A stretch of DNA of 64,000 nucleotides. Source: a bacterium 1XD21-70 (GTDB taxonomy: Bacteria; Bacillota; Clostridia; Lachnospirales; Lachnospiraceae). The notes beneath the pieces are model-generated. The model was given only the letters and a program-made list of their open reading frames with translations. It did no database searches and had not been told where the DNA came from. The translations under genes and the position numbers were made by a program. The first letter of the stretch is position 1, and every line of letters starts with the position of its first letter. Positions 27,569 to 36,369 of the stretch are shown here, piece after piece. The DNA lies in the NCBI GenBank assembly GCA_003669055.1, contig RAYB01000005.1, positions 89,648-153,647 on the forward strand, in the 5' to 3' direction.

Positions 27569-28699
27569 GTGGCAGAACATATATTGGAACTGGATGGAAT
27601 CAAGAAAAGCTTTGATAAAACCCAGGTGCTCAAAGGGATAAGCCTGTCTGTCCGGCAGGGGGAATTTATCACCTTCCTTGGTGCCTCCGGCTGTGGGAAA
27701 ACCACCACCCTGCGGATCATTGCCGGGTTGGAGGCGCCGGATGAAGGGCGGGTTTTTCTGAACGGGCAGGATGTAACCGCACTGGAGCCTAACCAGAGAA
27801 ACGTCAATACCGTATTCCAAAATTATGCGTTGTTTCCTCATATGAACGTATTTGCCAACATAGCCTACGGGCTTAAACTAAAAAAGGTACCCCCAAAAGA
27901 AATCGCCGGGAAAGTGGAAGAAATCCTGGAATTGGTGCAGCTGTCCGGATATGAAAAGCGGATGCCTTCTGAGCTTTCCGGCGGGCAGAAGCAGCGGGTG
28001 GCGATCGCCCGGGCAGTGGTCAACAATCCCCAGGTGCTGCTGTTAGACGAGCCGTTAGGGGCGCTGGACCTGCAATTGCGGCGGCAGATGCAGGTTGAGT
28101 TAAAGCGTATCCAGAAGCGCCTGGAAATCACCTTCCTCTATATCACCCATGACCAGGAAGAGGCGCTCAATATGTCAGACCGGATTGTGGTGATGGATAA
28201 CGGGCAGTTAGAACAGGTAGGGACGCCAAACGAGGTGTATTACCACCCCAGGACCAGCTATGCGGCACGGTTTGTGGGGGCGGCGAATATCCTGTCCGGG
28301 CGGTTTTGCAGGGAGGAAGCGGGGATTGCCTGGATTGAAGTGGGCAGCTGCCCCGGCGAGCCTGCAGTTCTTGTGCAGGCGTCACTGACGGATGCACAGG
28401 CTGAACTGGTCCGGCAGGGGCAGGTGACGCCCGGGCAGCAAGTGTCTATGGCAGTGAGGAGTGAAAATATCCTGCTGGAAAAGGAACCGGGGCCGGGGCT
28501 GCGCCTTTTGGTCAAGGAGAAGAATTTTGCCGGGGGAATGCTGCGTATTTGCCTGGATGGGGGAGTGCAGGGTGAACTGGTGGCAGGCCGCCAGGGGATC
28601 GACTCTGCCTTCCAGGCCGGTGACATGGCCACAGTGCGCTGGGAACCGGAGCACGGGGTGCTGGTAGATATGGAGGGAAGCAGCAAAAATGGGACATAA
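27569..28699 (+). CDS. potA: Spermidine/putrescine ABC transporter ATP-binding protein
   Basis: 376 residues. The ATPase domain has Walker [11 protein letters not shown]-loop [11 protein letters not shown], signature LSGGQKQR, Walker [12 protein letters not shown] and the switch His in ITHDQEEAL. The C-terminal third (about 240-376) is a TOBE-type regulatory domain. The GTG start at 27569 follows GTGAGGAGA (27554-27562). An in-frame start at 27533 lacks a site. It opens the potABCD operon and overlaps potB by 11 bases. Confidence 0.94.
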   Translation: MAEHILELDGIKKSFDKTQVLKGISLSVRQGEFITFLGASGCGKTTTLRIIAGLEAPDEGRVFLNGQDVTALEPNQRNVNTVFQNYALFPHMNVFANIAYGLKLKKVPPKEIAGKVEEILELVQLSGYEKRMPSELSGGQKQRVAIARAVVNNPQVLLLDEPLGALDLQLRRQMQVELKRIQKRLEITFLYITHDQEEALNMSDRIVVMDNGQLEQVGTPNEVYYHPRTSYAARFVGAANILSGRFCREEAGIAWIEVGSCPGEPAVLVQASLTDAQAELVRQGQVTPGQQVSMAVRSENILLEKEPGPGLRLLVKEKNFAGGMLRICLDGGVQGELVAGRQGIDSAFQAGDMATVRWEPEHGVLVDMEGSSKNGT

Positions 28700-29555
28700 T
28701 ACAAGAAAAAAGAGAAACCGGTGGTGGATGACGGTGATGCCGTTATACCTTTTTACCGTCTTTTTTGTTGCCCTGCCGATGGTATACCTGCTGGCTTTAA
28801 GCTTTTTGACCCGGGCGCAGACCTGGGGGGTGGTGAATGAATTCACGCTGGATAATTATCTCCGCATTGCCAGCCCGGTCTATCTGAACACTTTTAAGGA
28901 GTCGTTCCGGATGGCGGTACTGACTACCGCAGGCACGCTGCTGATCGGATACCCATTTGGGTATCTGATGGCCAGGCTGCCTGCGCGGGCGAAGAGCCTG
29001 ATGATGCTTTTGGTGGTGATCCCTTTTTGGACGAGCGCCCTGATGCGGATGTATGGCTGGATTATCATCTTCCGCAGCAATGGGCTGTTGGATAAGCTGC
29101 TTATGGGGCTGGGAATCACAGATTCACCGTTAAAGCTGCTGTATTCCTATCCGGCGGTGCTGGTGGGGATGGTCTACTCCCTCCTTCCCTTTATGATCCT
29201 TTCCGTATATTCCAGCACAGACAAGATGGACTGGAGCCTGGTGGAGGCGGCGAGGGATCTGGGGGCGACGAAGTGGGAGGCCTTTTTTACTGTCACAATG
29301 AAGCTGACCCTGCCGGGGATCCTCTCAGGGATTGTGCTGGTGTTCATTCCCTCCATGGGGCTGTTTTTTATTGCCGATATTTTGGGGGGCGGTAAGGTCA
29401 TGCTGGTGGGGAACCTGATCCAGAACCAGCTTCAGAGCGGGAGGGACTGGCCGTTTGCGGCGGCGCTGTCTGTGGTGCTGATGATTTTCACCTCTGTGAT
29501 GATCTGGGTTTATCGGAAGGTATCCGGGGTGAAGGACCTGGAGGGGCTGCTATGA
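28689..29555 (+). CDS. potB: Spermidine/putrescine ABC transporter permease PotB
   Basis: A 288-residue inner-membrane permease with six predicted helices. The permease EAA loop reads LVEAARDLGATKWEAFFTVTMKLTLPG. The N-terminal KKRNRWWMT is the cytoplasmic anchor. It overlaps potA by 11 bases and potC by 4 (ATGA), typical of a tightly coupled operon. It forms the channel with PotC. Confidence 0.94.
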   Translation: MGHNTRKKRNRWWMTVMPLYLFTVFFVALPMVYLLALSFLTRAQTWGVVNEFTLDNYLRIASPVYLNTFKESFRMAVLTTAGTLLIGYPFGYLMARLPARAKSLMMLLVVIPFWTSALMRMYGWIIIFRSNGLLDKLLMGLGITDSPLKLLYSYPAVLVGMVYSLLPFMILSVYSSTDKMDWSLVEAARDLGATKWEAFFTVTMKLTLPGILSGIVLVFIPSMGLFFIADILGGGKVMLVGNLIQNQLQSGRDWPFAAALSVVLMIFTSVMIWVYRKVSGVKDLEGLL

Positions 29556-30328
29556 AGAAGAGGATCCGCTTTTCTGCCATTTACCAGGCAATCCTGCTGG
29601 CGCTGATGTATGTGCCGATCTTGGTAGTGGTGGCTTATTCTTTTAACGAATCGAAAAATTCCACAATCTGGGGCGGATGGAGCCTGGACTGGTACCGAAA
29701 GCTGATGAAGAACCGCTCTTTGCTGGAAGCGCTGAAAAACAGCTTAATCCTGGCTGCCCTCAGCAGTGGGGCGGCAGGGGTTATCGGGACACTTGGGGCG
29801 GTTGGCATGGCCAGGGTCAGGTGGCGGAGCAAGGGGGCGGTGGAGTATGTGTCCTCGATTCCGATTATGATACCGGAAATTATCCTGGGGATGGTGTTTA
29901 TGGCCTTCTATGCCATGCTGGGGCTGCCTTTTGGCATGGTGACTTTGGTGCTCGGCCACACGGCCTTCTGTGTGCCATATGTGTACATGATGGTCAAATC
30001 CAGCCTGGTAGGGATCGACAAATCATTAGGGGAGGCGGCAAAGGATTTGGGGGCTTCCGAGAGGAGGGCATTTTTTGACATAACCCTGCCGTTAATCTTT
30101 CCGGCGGTGCTGTCCGGGATGCTCCTGGCTTTTGCGATGTCGCTGGACGATGTGGTGATCAGTATCTTTGTGACGGGAGCCAGGACGAATACACTGCCAA
30201 TCCGCATTTATACCCAGCTGAAATCAGGGGTAACGCCAGAGATAAATGCGCTTTGCACGGTTATGCTGGCGGTGACTTTTTTGCTGGTAGGGCTGTCGAG
30301 GGCTTTAGGGGGCATTCGGAGAAGGTAG
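29552..30328 (+). CDS. potC: Spermidine/putrescine ABC transporter permease PotC
   Basis: A 258-residue permease with six membrane helices. SFNESKNSTIWGGWSLDWYRKL near residue 30 and the EAA loop SLGEAAKDLGASERRAFFDITLPLIFP are characteristic of PotC, as is MSLDDVVISIFVTGARTNTLPI. The start overlaps the potB stop. potD follows after 59 bases. Confidence 0.94.
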   Translation: MKKRIRFSAIYQAILLALMYVPILVVVAYSFNESKNSTIWGGWSLDWYRKLMKNRSLLEALKNSLILAALSSGAAGVIGTLGAVGMARVRWRSKGAVEYVSSIPIMIPEIILGMVFMAFYAMLGLPFGMVTLVLGHTAFCVPYVYMMVKSSLVGIDKSLGEAAKDLGASERRAFFDITLPLIFPAVLSGMLLAFAMSLDDVVISIFVTGARTNTLPIRIYTQLKSGVTPEINALCTVMLAVTFLLVGLSRALGGIRRR

Positions 30329-30387
30329 GGCAAGGCATAAAAACAGTTTAAAACACTAGTGATGAAAGTTCTGAGGAGGAAAAGGTT

Positions 30388-31512
30388 ATGAAAAAGAACA
30401 GAAGATTTTTTGCGGTGCTGACGGCAGCTGCTTTGGCGGCGGCCAATCTTTCCGGCTGCGGCGGCAGCGGGCAGAACGGGGGAGGAGATGCGCCTGCCCA
30501 GGCAGAGGATGCTTCCCAAGGAGGCAAAGAGGGCAAGGGTGACCCGGGAGAACTGAATATTTATACCTGGGCAGAGTATGTCCCCCAGGATGTGATTAAC
30601 CAATTTGAAGATGAGACAGGGATTCGGGTGAATTATACGAATTTTGAGGCCAATGAGGAAATGCTAGCAAAGTTAGAGACCAGCAAAGGCGGGGACTATG
30701 ATATTATTATTGCATCTGATTATATCATCAAGATTGCGGCCGACGAGGGGCTGGTGAAGGAACTGGACCAGGGGAAACTGCCGAATTTTAAAAATATTGA
30801 TCCTGTTTTCCAAAATTTCTTTTATGACCCGGATAATAAGCTGACAATACCTTATGGCCCGGGTATTCCGCTGCTGGTATATGACCCATCGGCGGTTGCC
30901 TGCGAGATTACGGGATATGAATCTTTGTGGGATCCGTCGCTGGAAGACAGCCTGGCGCTGATGGACAGCGAGCGGGTGGTTATGGGGATGGCCTTAAAAA
31001 CAATGGGGGAATCCTTTAATACGGAGGATCCGGATGTGATCCGGGCAGCCGGGGAAAAGCTGATGGGCTTAGCGCCGAATGTGCGGGTGCTGAGCCAGAA
31101 CCAGACCCAGGATTACCTTCTCAGCGGGGAGGTGGGGGCGGCCTTTCTTTTTACCTCCCAGGTCGTCTTAGCGCTGAGCCAGAATCCGCAGCTGCAGGTG
31201 GTGTATCCCAAGGAGGGGCTTGGCTTTGGCGTGGATGCCGCGTTCATCCCATCACAGGCTCCCAACAGTGACAATGCCCACGCATTCCTCAATTTTATCC
31301 TTGATGGGGAAATCGGGGCGCAGGTAGCACAGCAGACATATTATCTCTGCCCGAACCAGGCGTCCTACGAGTTTCTGGATGAAGAGTTCAAGAAAAGCCT
31401 GGTCATCAGTGCGGACGATATCCCCAAGGGGGAATTTATCCAGGATGTCGGGGCAGAGGCAACGGCGCTTCATGAGGAACTTTGGACAGAGTTTAAGTCG
31501 GCGCTGGACTAA
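30388..31512 (+). CDS. potD: Spermidine/putrescine-binding lipoprotein
   Basis: A 374-residue extracellular binding protein anchored by a lipobox (ANLSGCGG, Cys near 24). After an Ala/Gly/Gln linker the mature fold begins LNIYTWAEYVPQDVINQFEDETGIRVNYTNF-like sequence, the PotD signature, with DIIIASDYIIKIAADEGLV, IPYGPGIPLLVYD and the SPAPNSDNAHAFLNFILD-type region near residue 295. It delivers polyamines to PotBC. ATG 30388 follows GAGGAGGAAAAGG. Confidence 0.94.
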   Translation: MKKNRRFFAVLTAAALAAANLSGCGGSGQNGGGDAPAQAEDASQGGKEGKGDPGELNIYTWAEYVPQDVINQFEDETGIRVNYTNFEANEEMLAKLETSKGGDYDIIIASDYIIKIAADEGLVKELDQGKLPNFKNIDPVFQNFFYDPDNKLTIPYGPGIPLLVYDPSAVACEITGYESLWDPSLEDSLALMDSERVVMGMALKTMGESFNTEDPDVIRAAGEKLMGLAPNVRVLSQNQTQDYLLSGEVGAAFLFTSQVVLALSQNPQLQVVYPKEGLGFGVDAAFIPSQAPNSDNAHAFLNFILDGEIGAQVAQQTYYLCPNQASYEFLDEEFKKSLVISADDIPKGEFIQDVGAEATALHEELWTEFKSALD

Positions 31513-31598
31513 ATCATGAAAGCATGTGGAACGGCAGGATAGCAGAATAACAGGCTATCCTGCGGCGGTTTCTGCATGTGGCGGTGAGGAGGAGAGGG

Positions 31599-32075
31599 AT
31601 GGAAGAAAAAACAAATGTCATGCGTATCCTGGAGCAGAAGGGGATATCTTATCAGCCGCATTTTTATGGGCATACCGGGGCAGTCAGCGGCACGGAGGTG
31701 GCAGAGATATTAAAAGAAGACCCCGAGCGGGTCTTCAAAACCCTGGTGACGGTGGGAAAGAGCGGGCAGCACTATGTGTTTGTCATCCCGGTAGAAAAAG
31801 AACTGGATCTGAAAAAGGCAGCAAAGGCAGTAGGAGAAAAATCTGTTGCTATGCTGAAAGCAAAAGAACTTCTTCCTCTCACGGGGTATGTCCACGGCGG
31901 CTGCTCACCCATTGGGATGAAGAAGGTTTTTCTGACAACAATCGGCCGGCAGGTGGAAGGCCTGGAACGTTTCTTTTTCAGTGGCGGGAAGATCGGGGCA
32001 CAAGTGGAGATGGCGCCGGGGGATTTAAAGAAAGTGATCCGTTACCAGGTGGCGGATGTGACGGCAGAAGCATAA
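31599..32075 (+). CDS. ybaK: YbaK/EbsC-type Cys-tRNA(Pro) deacylase
   Basis: A 158-residue editing protein that hydrolyses cysteine or other mischarged residues from tRNA(Pro). Family features are RVFKTLVTVGKSGQHYVFVIPVEKELDLKKAAKA with the conserved lysines, and GYVHGGCSPIGMKK. ATG 31599 follows GAGGAGGAGAGGG, favouring it over an earlier in-frame ATG at 31578. It follows potD by 86 bases and may be read from the pot promoter. Confidence 0.93.
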   Translation: MEEKTNVMRILEQKGISYQPHFYGHTGAVSGTEVAEILKEDPERVFKTLVTVGKSGQHYVFVIPVEKELDLKKAAKAVGEKSVAMLKAKELLPLTGYVHGGCSPIGMKKVFLTTIGRQVEGLERFFFSGGKIGAQVEMAPGDLKKVIRYQVADVTAEA

Positions 32076-32194
32076 AAATTAATGTAAGCTATTTGTAAGA
32101 AATATTTTCCATAAATCCTCCTCTGCCAGGCGTACCGTAGTTATAGATATAAGGAATTCCAGGGATACTGTGATTGATTGAGGGAGGAGAGAAG

Positions 32195-34126
32195 ATGAGA
32201 GAAAACAGAAAACGGTTTACGGCCTGCCTGCTGGCAGTGGTTATGGCTTCATCGGCAGTTGCCGGGTGCCAGCAGAAAGCTACATGGAACCAGGATCCAA
32301 AGACGGGGGAGAACCCGGTAAAAGCCCCAGATACGCAAAAAGAGGAGACAGATAAAATGGCAGAAGACCCTAAAAGCGGAAAAGGGAAGACATTTGTAGC
32401 CCAAGAGCCAAAGAAGGCAGAACTTTCCCCGGAGGATTATGAGGGCTGGAACCGGCTTCTGGCTGAGAATGAGATCTCAGAGGCGTTTGCAGAGGGGCTT
32501 GACCGATTTGCCTATGAGAGCGGGAGCACAGTCTTGAAGGATACCCAGGGAAACGGGAACTACAGTCCTTTAAGCCTTTATTATACTTTGGCGCTGGCGG
32601 GCTGCGGTGCCCGGGGAGAGACTGCAGGCCAGATTTTGGAAAAGCTGGGGGTAAAAGACCAGGAGGAACTCCTAGACCAGTGCCGAAGGCTTTATCAGTC
32701 CTACGCCTACTATAGCCAGGGAGAACAGGAAAGGATGGCATACTATGGCATGGAGGACTACCGGAGTACGGTCCAATTGGGCAATTCTCTTTGGATATCG
32801 GATCAGTTAAACATATTTGAGGAATACCAGAAGCTGGCGGCGGAGAATTTTTTCGCCTCCTCCTATGGGGTAGATTTCGGGCAGGCAGAGACAGGGAAGA
32901 GGATGGGGGAATGGATTGCCCAAAAGACCAAGGGGGTGCTTGCGCCGCAGCTGGAACCAGACCCGGCAACGCTTTTGGTGATTCTTAATACGCTGTATTT
33001 TTACGGCGGATGGGCAGAGCCGTTCTCGGAGGAACTGACCGAGGAGGATGTATTTTACCTGGAGGACGGCGGGCAGGCAGTGGTGCCTTATTTAAACCGG
33101 ACGGAGACGGAGGGAGCCGTCAAAAGAGGAGATGGGTTTACCTTGTCTTATCTGGGAACCAACAATGGCTGCCGGATGGTGTTCTTGCTGCCGGACGAGG
33201 GCAGGACCGTGGGGGAATTCTTAGAAAGCCCGGAGAGGCTGAGGGATGCCATGGAGATGAGGGAGGAGGACTGGGCCAGCAAAAAGGTGATCTGGAAGGT
33301 ACCTAAATTTGACTTTGGCAGCAGCTACCAGCTGAAGGATGCCCTAAAGGCCATGGGGATGGAGCGGATGTTTGAGGGACAGGCAGAATTTGGGGGCATT
33401 TCCCCGGATCCGCTGATGGTGTCGGATGTGATCCAGGAGACTCATATCGGGGTGGACGAAAATGGGGTAGAGGGAGCTGCCTACACCATGATGGCGATGG
33501 CCAGGGGCGCCATGGCTGAGAATGAGGAGATTGCCAAGATGATCCTTGACCGTCCGTTTTTGTTCGGAATCCGGGATGATTACCATGGCACCTGGCTGTT
33601 TCTGGGGGTATGCAAAAACCCGGAAGGGGAATCGGAAAACACTGCTGCTGACTGTGAGGACAGCTTGGCGGACAATGATCTGCTTCTGACATCACCTCCG
33701 GAAATCGGGCTGGAGGATGCACTGTCCGGTAACATGCAGCGATTCATGGTAAAGCCCGGCAATTATTCCTGGCACTGGCGGGAGGATGGGAAGATGACAG
33801 GCCTGGAGGCTTGCGGCAGCCATCCTTTGGATACCGACCTAAAAAAGGCCGATATCCTAAAACTCCCGGGCTATAACGGGTTGGAAGAGTCGGATTTTCT
33901 TCTCAGCTGCATAAAGATGCCGGGAAGCGTGGCCGTCCAGGAATGGGATATTTCCCAATTGGGGAAGGCAGAGACAGCAGAGCCTTCGGTAAAGGTATAT
34001 ACAGGGCAATGGATGCTGTCTCTCAAGCCGGACAAAGTCTATGAATTAGTGGCTCAATGGCCGGAGGAGGAACTGGAAAGGCAGGGGTTCTTCGGGGAGG
34101 CCCGGTATGTGGTGGTGACGGATTGA
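32195..34126 (+). CDS. Serpin-family lipoprotein with extra C-terminal beta domain
   Basis: 643 residues. Lipobox AVAGC near residue 24, then an acidic/Lys linker to about 90. A serpin domain spans about 100-490: NYSPLSLYYTLALAGCGARGET (serpin helix A/B region), NTLYFYGGW, VPKFDFGSSYQLKDALKAMGM, and the reactive-loop hinge HIGVDENGVEGAAYTM followed by PFLFGIRDDYHGTWLFLG. The hinge keeps Glu but has GVEGAAYTM where inhibitory serpins have GTEAAAATA, so inhibition is plausible but not certain. Residues about 500-643 form an additional domain (GNYSWHW ... SHPLDTD ... YTGQWMLSLKPDKVYELVAQW) of the kind seen at the C-terminus of Clostridial lipoproteins, function unknown. ATG 32195 follows GAGGGAGGAGAG. 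A surface protease inhibitor in a gut bacterium would guard against host or competitor serine proteases (inference). Confidence 0.87.
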   Translation: MRENRKRFTACLLAVVMASSAVAGCQQKATWNQDPKTGENPVKAPDTQKEETDKMAEDPKSGKGKTFVAQEPKKAELSPEDYEGWNRLLAENEISEAFAEGLDRFAYESGSTVLKDTQGNGNYSPLSLYYTLALAGCGARGETAGQILEKLGVKDQEELLDQCRRLYQSYAYYSQGEQERMAYYGMEDYRSTVQLGNSLWISDQLNIFEEYQKLAAENFFASSYGVDFGQAETGKRMGEWIAQKTKGVLAPQLEPDPATLLVILNTLYFYGGWAEPFSEELTEEDVFYLEDGGQAVVPYLNRTETEGAVKRGDGFTLSYLGTNNGCRMVFLLPDEGRTVGEFLESPERLRDAMEMREEDWASKKVIWKVPKFDFGSSYQLKDALKAMGMERMFEGQAEFGGISPDPLMVSDVIQETHIGVDENGVEGAAYTMMAMARGAMAENEEIAKMILDRPFLFGIRDDYHGTWLFLGVCKNPEGESENTAADCEDSLADNDLLLTSPPEIGLEDALSGNMQRFMVKPGNYSWHWREDGKMTGLEACGSHPLDTDLKKADILKLPGYNGLEESDFLLSCIKMPGSVAVQEWDISQLGKAETAEPSVKVYTGQWMLSLKPDKVYELVAQWPEEELERQGFFGEARYVVVTD

Positions 34127-34133
34127 AAAAGCT

Positions 34134-35171
34134 TTACCACAAAAGAGCCCGGGCATTGCCGGAGAAGATTTTTTCCTTTACTTGGCCAGGAAGGCTGCTG
34201 CCCTGGATTTTTCGGATCCCCCGTTCGATTCCCCACTGTTTGGGGGTGATGGGCAAATCGGAGCCGTACAGGATTTTGTCCTCCCCCAGGATCTCAATGG
34301 CACAGCGGATGGCATTTTCACTCATGGAATGAGTATCCACATAGATATTGTCGGTATAATTCCTGTAATTCCGCAGAAAATGTTTTGCATCGGAGGGATT
34401 ATCCACAGCTATCCCTTTGGCGGCGGCGCCGTTATGATGCATGTGATAGAGCATTTCAAAACGGTCAAGCATAAAGGGATACATGCCCCCAAGCTGCCCC
34501 ATCACCACCTTCAGGGAGGGGAAATGGTCGAACAGGCCGCTTAAAACAAGGCGGCTTAGGCAGAGGGAGTTTTCCATTAGCTGCCCCATGCCGGCGCATA
34601 GCATGGAATCGTTCATATATCCTGGCATCAGGAGGGATCGGTCATTGATTTTGTAAAGGCTGCTGAAATGGATGAATACGGGCTTTCCCAGTTCTGCGGC
34701 CTTTTTCCAGAAAGGCATGAACTGGGGGTCGTCCAGAAATGCCAGCCGGTGGCCGATATCGTAGGCGGCCAGCACGGAATAGCCCAGCGCCCAGCCGGAG
34801 GTGCGTTCCATCTCAGCCAGGGCATCCGTTCCCAGCCTTAAGTCGATTAAGGCAGTGGCTCCGATCTGCTTGGCATATGCCTGGACGGTTTCTTGCGCTT
34901 TGTCGTTTAAACCGGCCATGACTGCCTGCCGGGAGGTTCCATGGACGGCTGCGCTGTCGATGATCTGTACCACATTGGAACTGTAGGTGATGACGGAATA
35001 GTCAATGTGGTGGTTTTCCATGATCTGGATCCGTCTGGAAATGTCCTCAAAGACGGGATTGTTCCACAGATAGGGCGGGCCGTAATCCTGCCTGCCGGTT
35101 TGTTCTGCCCACGCCAGGTAATTGGTGTTGTAGGGCGGGCTGATGTGGTGGGAATGGCAGTCGATAATCAT
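34134..35171 (-). CDS. Amidohydrolase-family metal-dependent hydrolase (ACMSD-like)
   Basis: A 345-residue TIM-barrel hydrolase. The metal-binding DCHSHH opens the protein. PVFIHFS (barrel His), LKVVMGQLGGMYPFMLDR and YGSDLPIT (catalytic Asp) follow in the order seen in Amidohydro_2 decarboxylases and hydrolases. The substrate is unknown. It lies 3 bases downstream of the Cys-rich MarR gene on the same strand, so that regulator probably controls it. Its end is 7 bases from the convergent serpin gene. ATG 35171 follows AAAAGGAGAATG. Confidence 0.88.
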   Translation of the reverse strand: MIIDCHSHHISPPYNTNYLAWAEQTGRQDYGPPYLWNNPVFEDISRRIQIMENHHIDYSVITYSSNVVQIIDSAAVHGTSRQAVMAGLNDKAQETVQAYAKQIGATALIDLRLGTDALAEMERTSGWALGYSVLAAYDIGHRLAFLDDPQFMPFWKKAAELGKPVFIHFSSLYKINDRSLLMPGYMNDSMLCAGMGQLMENSLCLSRLVLSGLFDHFPSLKVVMGQLGGMYPFMLDRFEMLYHMHHNGAAAKGIAVDNPSDAKHFLRNYRNYTDNIYVDTHSMSENAIRCAIEILGEDKILYGSDLPITPKQWGIERGIRKIQGSSLPGQVKEKIFSGNARALLW

Positions 35172-35174
35172 AGT

Positions 35175-35687
35175 TCATTCTCCTTTTTTATTTTTCCAGC
35201 TGGCTAACAGTTTAATCAGAATGTGTTCCAGCTGTTCTTGTTCCTGCTTGTTTAGGCAGGAGAAGAGTTCGTCAGAGAACTGCAGGTTTTCCTGGTGGAT
35301 GCGGATGGCCTCTGTTTTGCCTTTGGGGGTCAGGCGGATGTAGATGCTGCGGGCGTTCTCACTGCTGCGCTCCCGGGAGATATCTCCGTTGGCCTCTATT
35401 TTGGCCAGAAGTTCGCTTAGGGAGGCAGAGCGGATGTCCGTGTGGTCTAAAAGTTCCCGCTGTGTCATGTCCCCATGGTGCCGGAGAATGGCCAGGATCC
35501 GGTTTTTCCCCTGGTTTTGGCCGTTCCGGTGGACGAAGAGGTGGCTCAGCTTGTTAAACAGGGCGAATAGCTTGTTTTCCTGGGTTTCGTGGCGTGAACT
35601 GCTAAAAAAGGCATAGGTTTTGCCGGATTGGCATTGCGGGGATTCTAAAGGGCATTTTTTTTCGCATAAGGGGCAAACCTGGTTCAT
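35175..35687 (-). CDS. MarR-family regulator with N-terminal cysteine cluster
   Basis: 170 residues. A winged-helix MarR domain spans about 50-160 (MTQRELLDHTDIRSASLSELLAKIEANGDISRE, then IRLTPKGKTEA). Before it lies a compact cluster CPLCEKKCPLESPQC (Cys 5, 8, 12 and 19), which could hold zinc or an Fe-S cluster or act as a thiol sensor. ATG 35687 follows AAAGGAGGA. The promoter upstream contains two palindromic sites, consistent with self-repression. The downstream amidohydrolase gene is almost certainly in the same operon. Confidence 0.9.
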   Translation of the reverse strand: MNQVCPLCEKKCPLESPQCQSGKTYAFFSSSRHETQENKLFALFNKLSHLFVHRNGQNQGKNRILAILRHHGDMTQRELLDHTDIRSASLSELLAKIEANGDISRERSSENARSIYIRLTPKGKTEAIRIHQENLQFSDELFSCLNKQEQEQLEHILIKLLASWKNKKGE

Positions 35688-35705
35688 GGGATTCCTCCTT
35701 TACAA

Positions 35706-35758
35706 GGTACCTAGTAATGGTAGGTTACCATAGACGGGGATAAATGTCAAGGTACCTT
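35706..35758 (-). promoter_or_regulatory. Promoter and palindromic operators for the Cys-rich MarR/amidohydrolase operon
   Basis: On the minus strand TTGACA (35750-35745) and TAACCT (35727-35722) are spaced by 17 bases. The inverted repeat GGTACCTA-N7-TAGGTTACC (35706-35729, one extra base in one arm) covers the -10 element, and a 10-bp palindrome AAGGTACCTT (35749-35758) overlaps the -35 edge. The arrangement fits repression by the MarR protein encoded just downstream. Confidence 0.6.
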
Positions 35759-35782
35759 AGTATTTGGAGGGGGAAGAAATGC

Positions 35783-35824
35783 TTGACAATTGTGGCTTTG
35801 CCTGATATACTTAGCTTACTAAAT
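35783..35824 (+). promoter_or_regulatory. Promoter with candidate operator of the second MarR gene
   Basis: Perfect TTGACA (35783-35788), 17-base spacer and TATACT (35806-35811). TACTTAG-N4-CTAA (35808-35822), an inverted repeat around TTAG/CTAA, overlaps the -10. The same element recurs before the downstream MATE gene. Confidence 0.65.
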
Positions 35825-35838
35825 GATTGGAGGCGCAT

Positions 35839-36261
35839 ATGGATACCAGGAAGCATGCGGCGCATTATATCAACAATCTGTCAAACAAGCTGCGCAGAAG
35901 GATCGATGCTTTCCCCAGCAGAGCCATATTCAGCGGCTCCCAGGGGAGGGTGCTGCATTTTGTCCTGGCACAGAACCATGATGTTTTCCAGAAGGACGTG
36001 GAGGAAGAGTTCAGCCTGCGCCCGCCCACTGCCACGCAGCTTCTCAAAAAGATGGAGAAGGACGGGCTGATCCGCCGCGAGGTTATGGCAGAGGACGGGC
36101 GGATGAAAAGGATCCTAGTCAGTGAGGATGCCCGGCAGTACCAGAATGTAGTGGTTGCGGATCTTACCGGCCTGGAGAAGGAACTGACGAGGGGCATTTC
36201 CCGCGAGGATATGGAGGTTTTTTTTAGGGTCATGGAAAAAATGACGGAGAATGTTTCCTGA
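35839..36261 (+). CDS. MarR-family transcriptional regulator
   Basis: A 140-residue winged-helix regulator: SGSQGRVLHFVLAQNHDVFQKDVEEEFSLRPPTATQLLKKMEKDGLIRRE-type helix-turn-helix and the wing DGRMKRILVSEDA. ATG 35839 follows TTGGAGG. Divergent from the Cys-rich MarR gene and 108 bases ahead of a MATE efflux gene, the classical arrangement of a drug-responsive repressor with its pump. Promoter and MATE leader share an operator-like element. Confidence 0.92.
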   Translation: MDTRKHAAHYINNLSNKLRRRIDAFPSRAIFSGSQGRVLHFVLAQNHDVFQKDVEEEFSLRPPTATQLLKKMEKDGLIRREVMAEDGRMKRILVSEDARQYQNVVVADLTGLEKELTRGISREDMEVFFRVMEKMTENVS

Positions 36262-36340
36262 TAAGGGTTTTCCCATGTGGATGGTAAAGGGATTGATAAA
36301 ATGTGGGCTGCCTGGGAGGGCGGCTGCATTTTAAAAGAAA

Positions 36341-36358
36341 TACTTAGTAAACTAATTT
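36341..36358 (+). promoter_or_regulatory. Second copy of the MarR operator-like element, before the MATE gene
   Basis: TACTTAGTAAACTAATTT contains TTAG-N4-CTAA, with the same TACTTAG lead as the site at 35808. It lies 12 bases before the MATE start and next to its ribosome site, so binding could block transcription or translation. Confidence 0.5.
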
Positions 36359-36369
36359 ATGGAGGGGCA

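Noticed and set aside
31526..32098. Plus-strand open frame of 190 codons overlapping ybaK
   Set aside because: Different frame from the conserved YbaK sequence, Gly/Arg/Ser-rich composition of a shadow frame.
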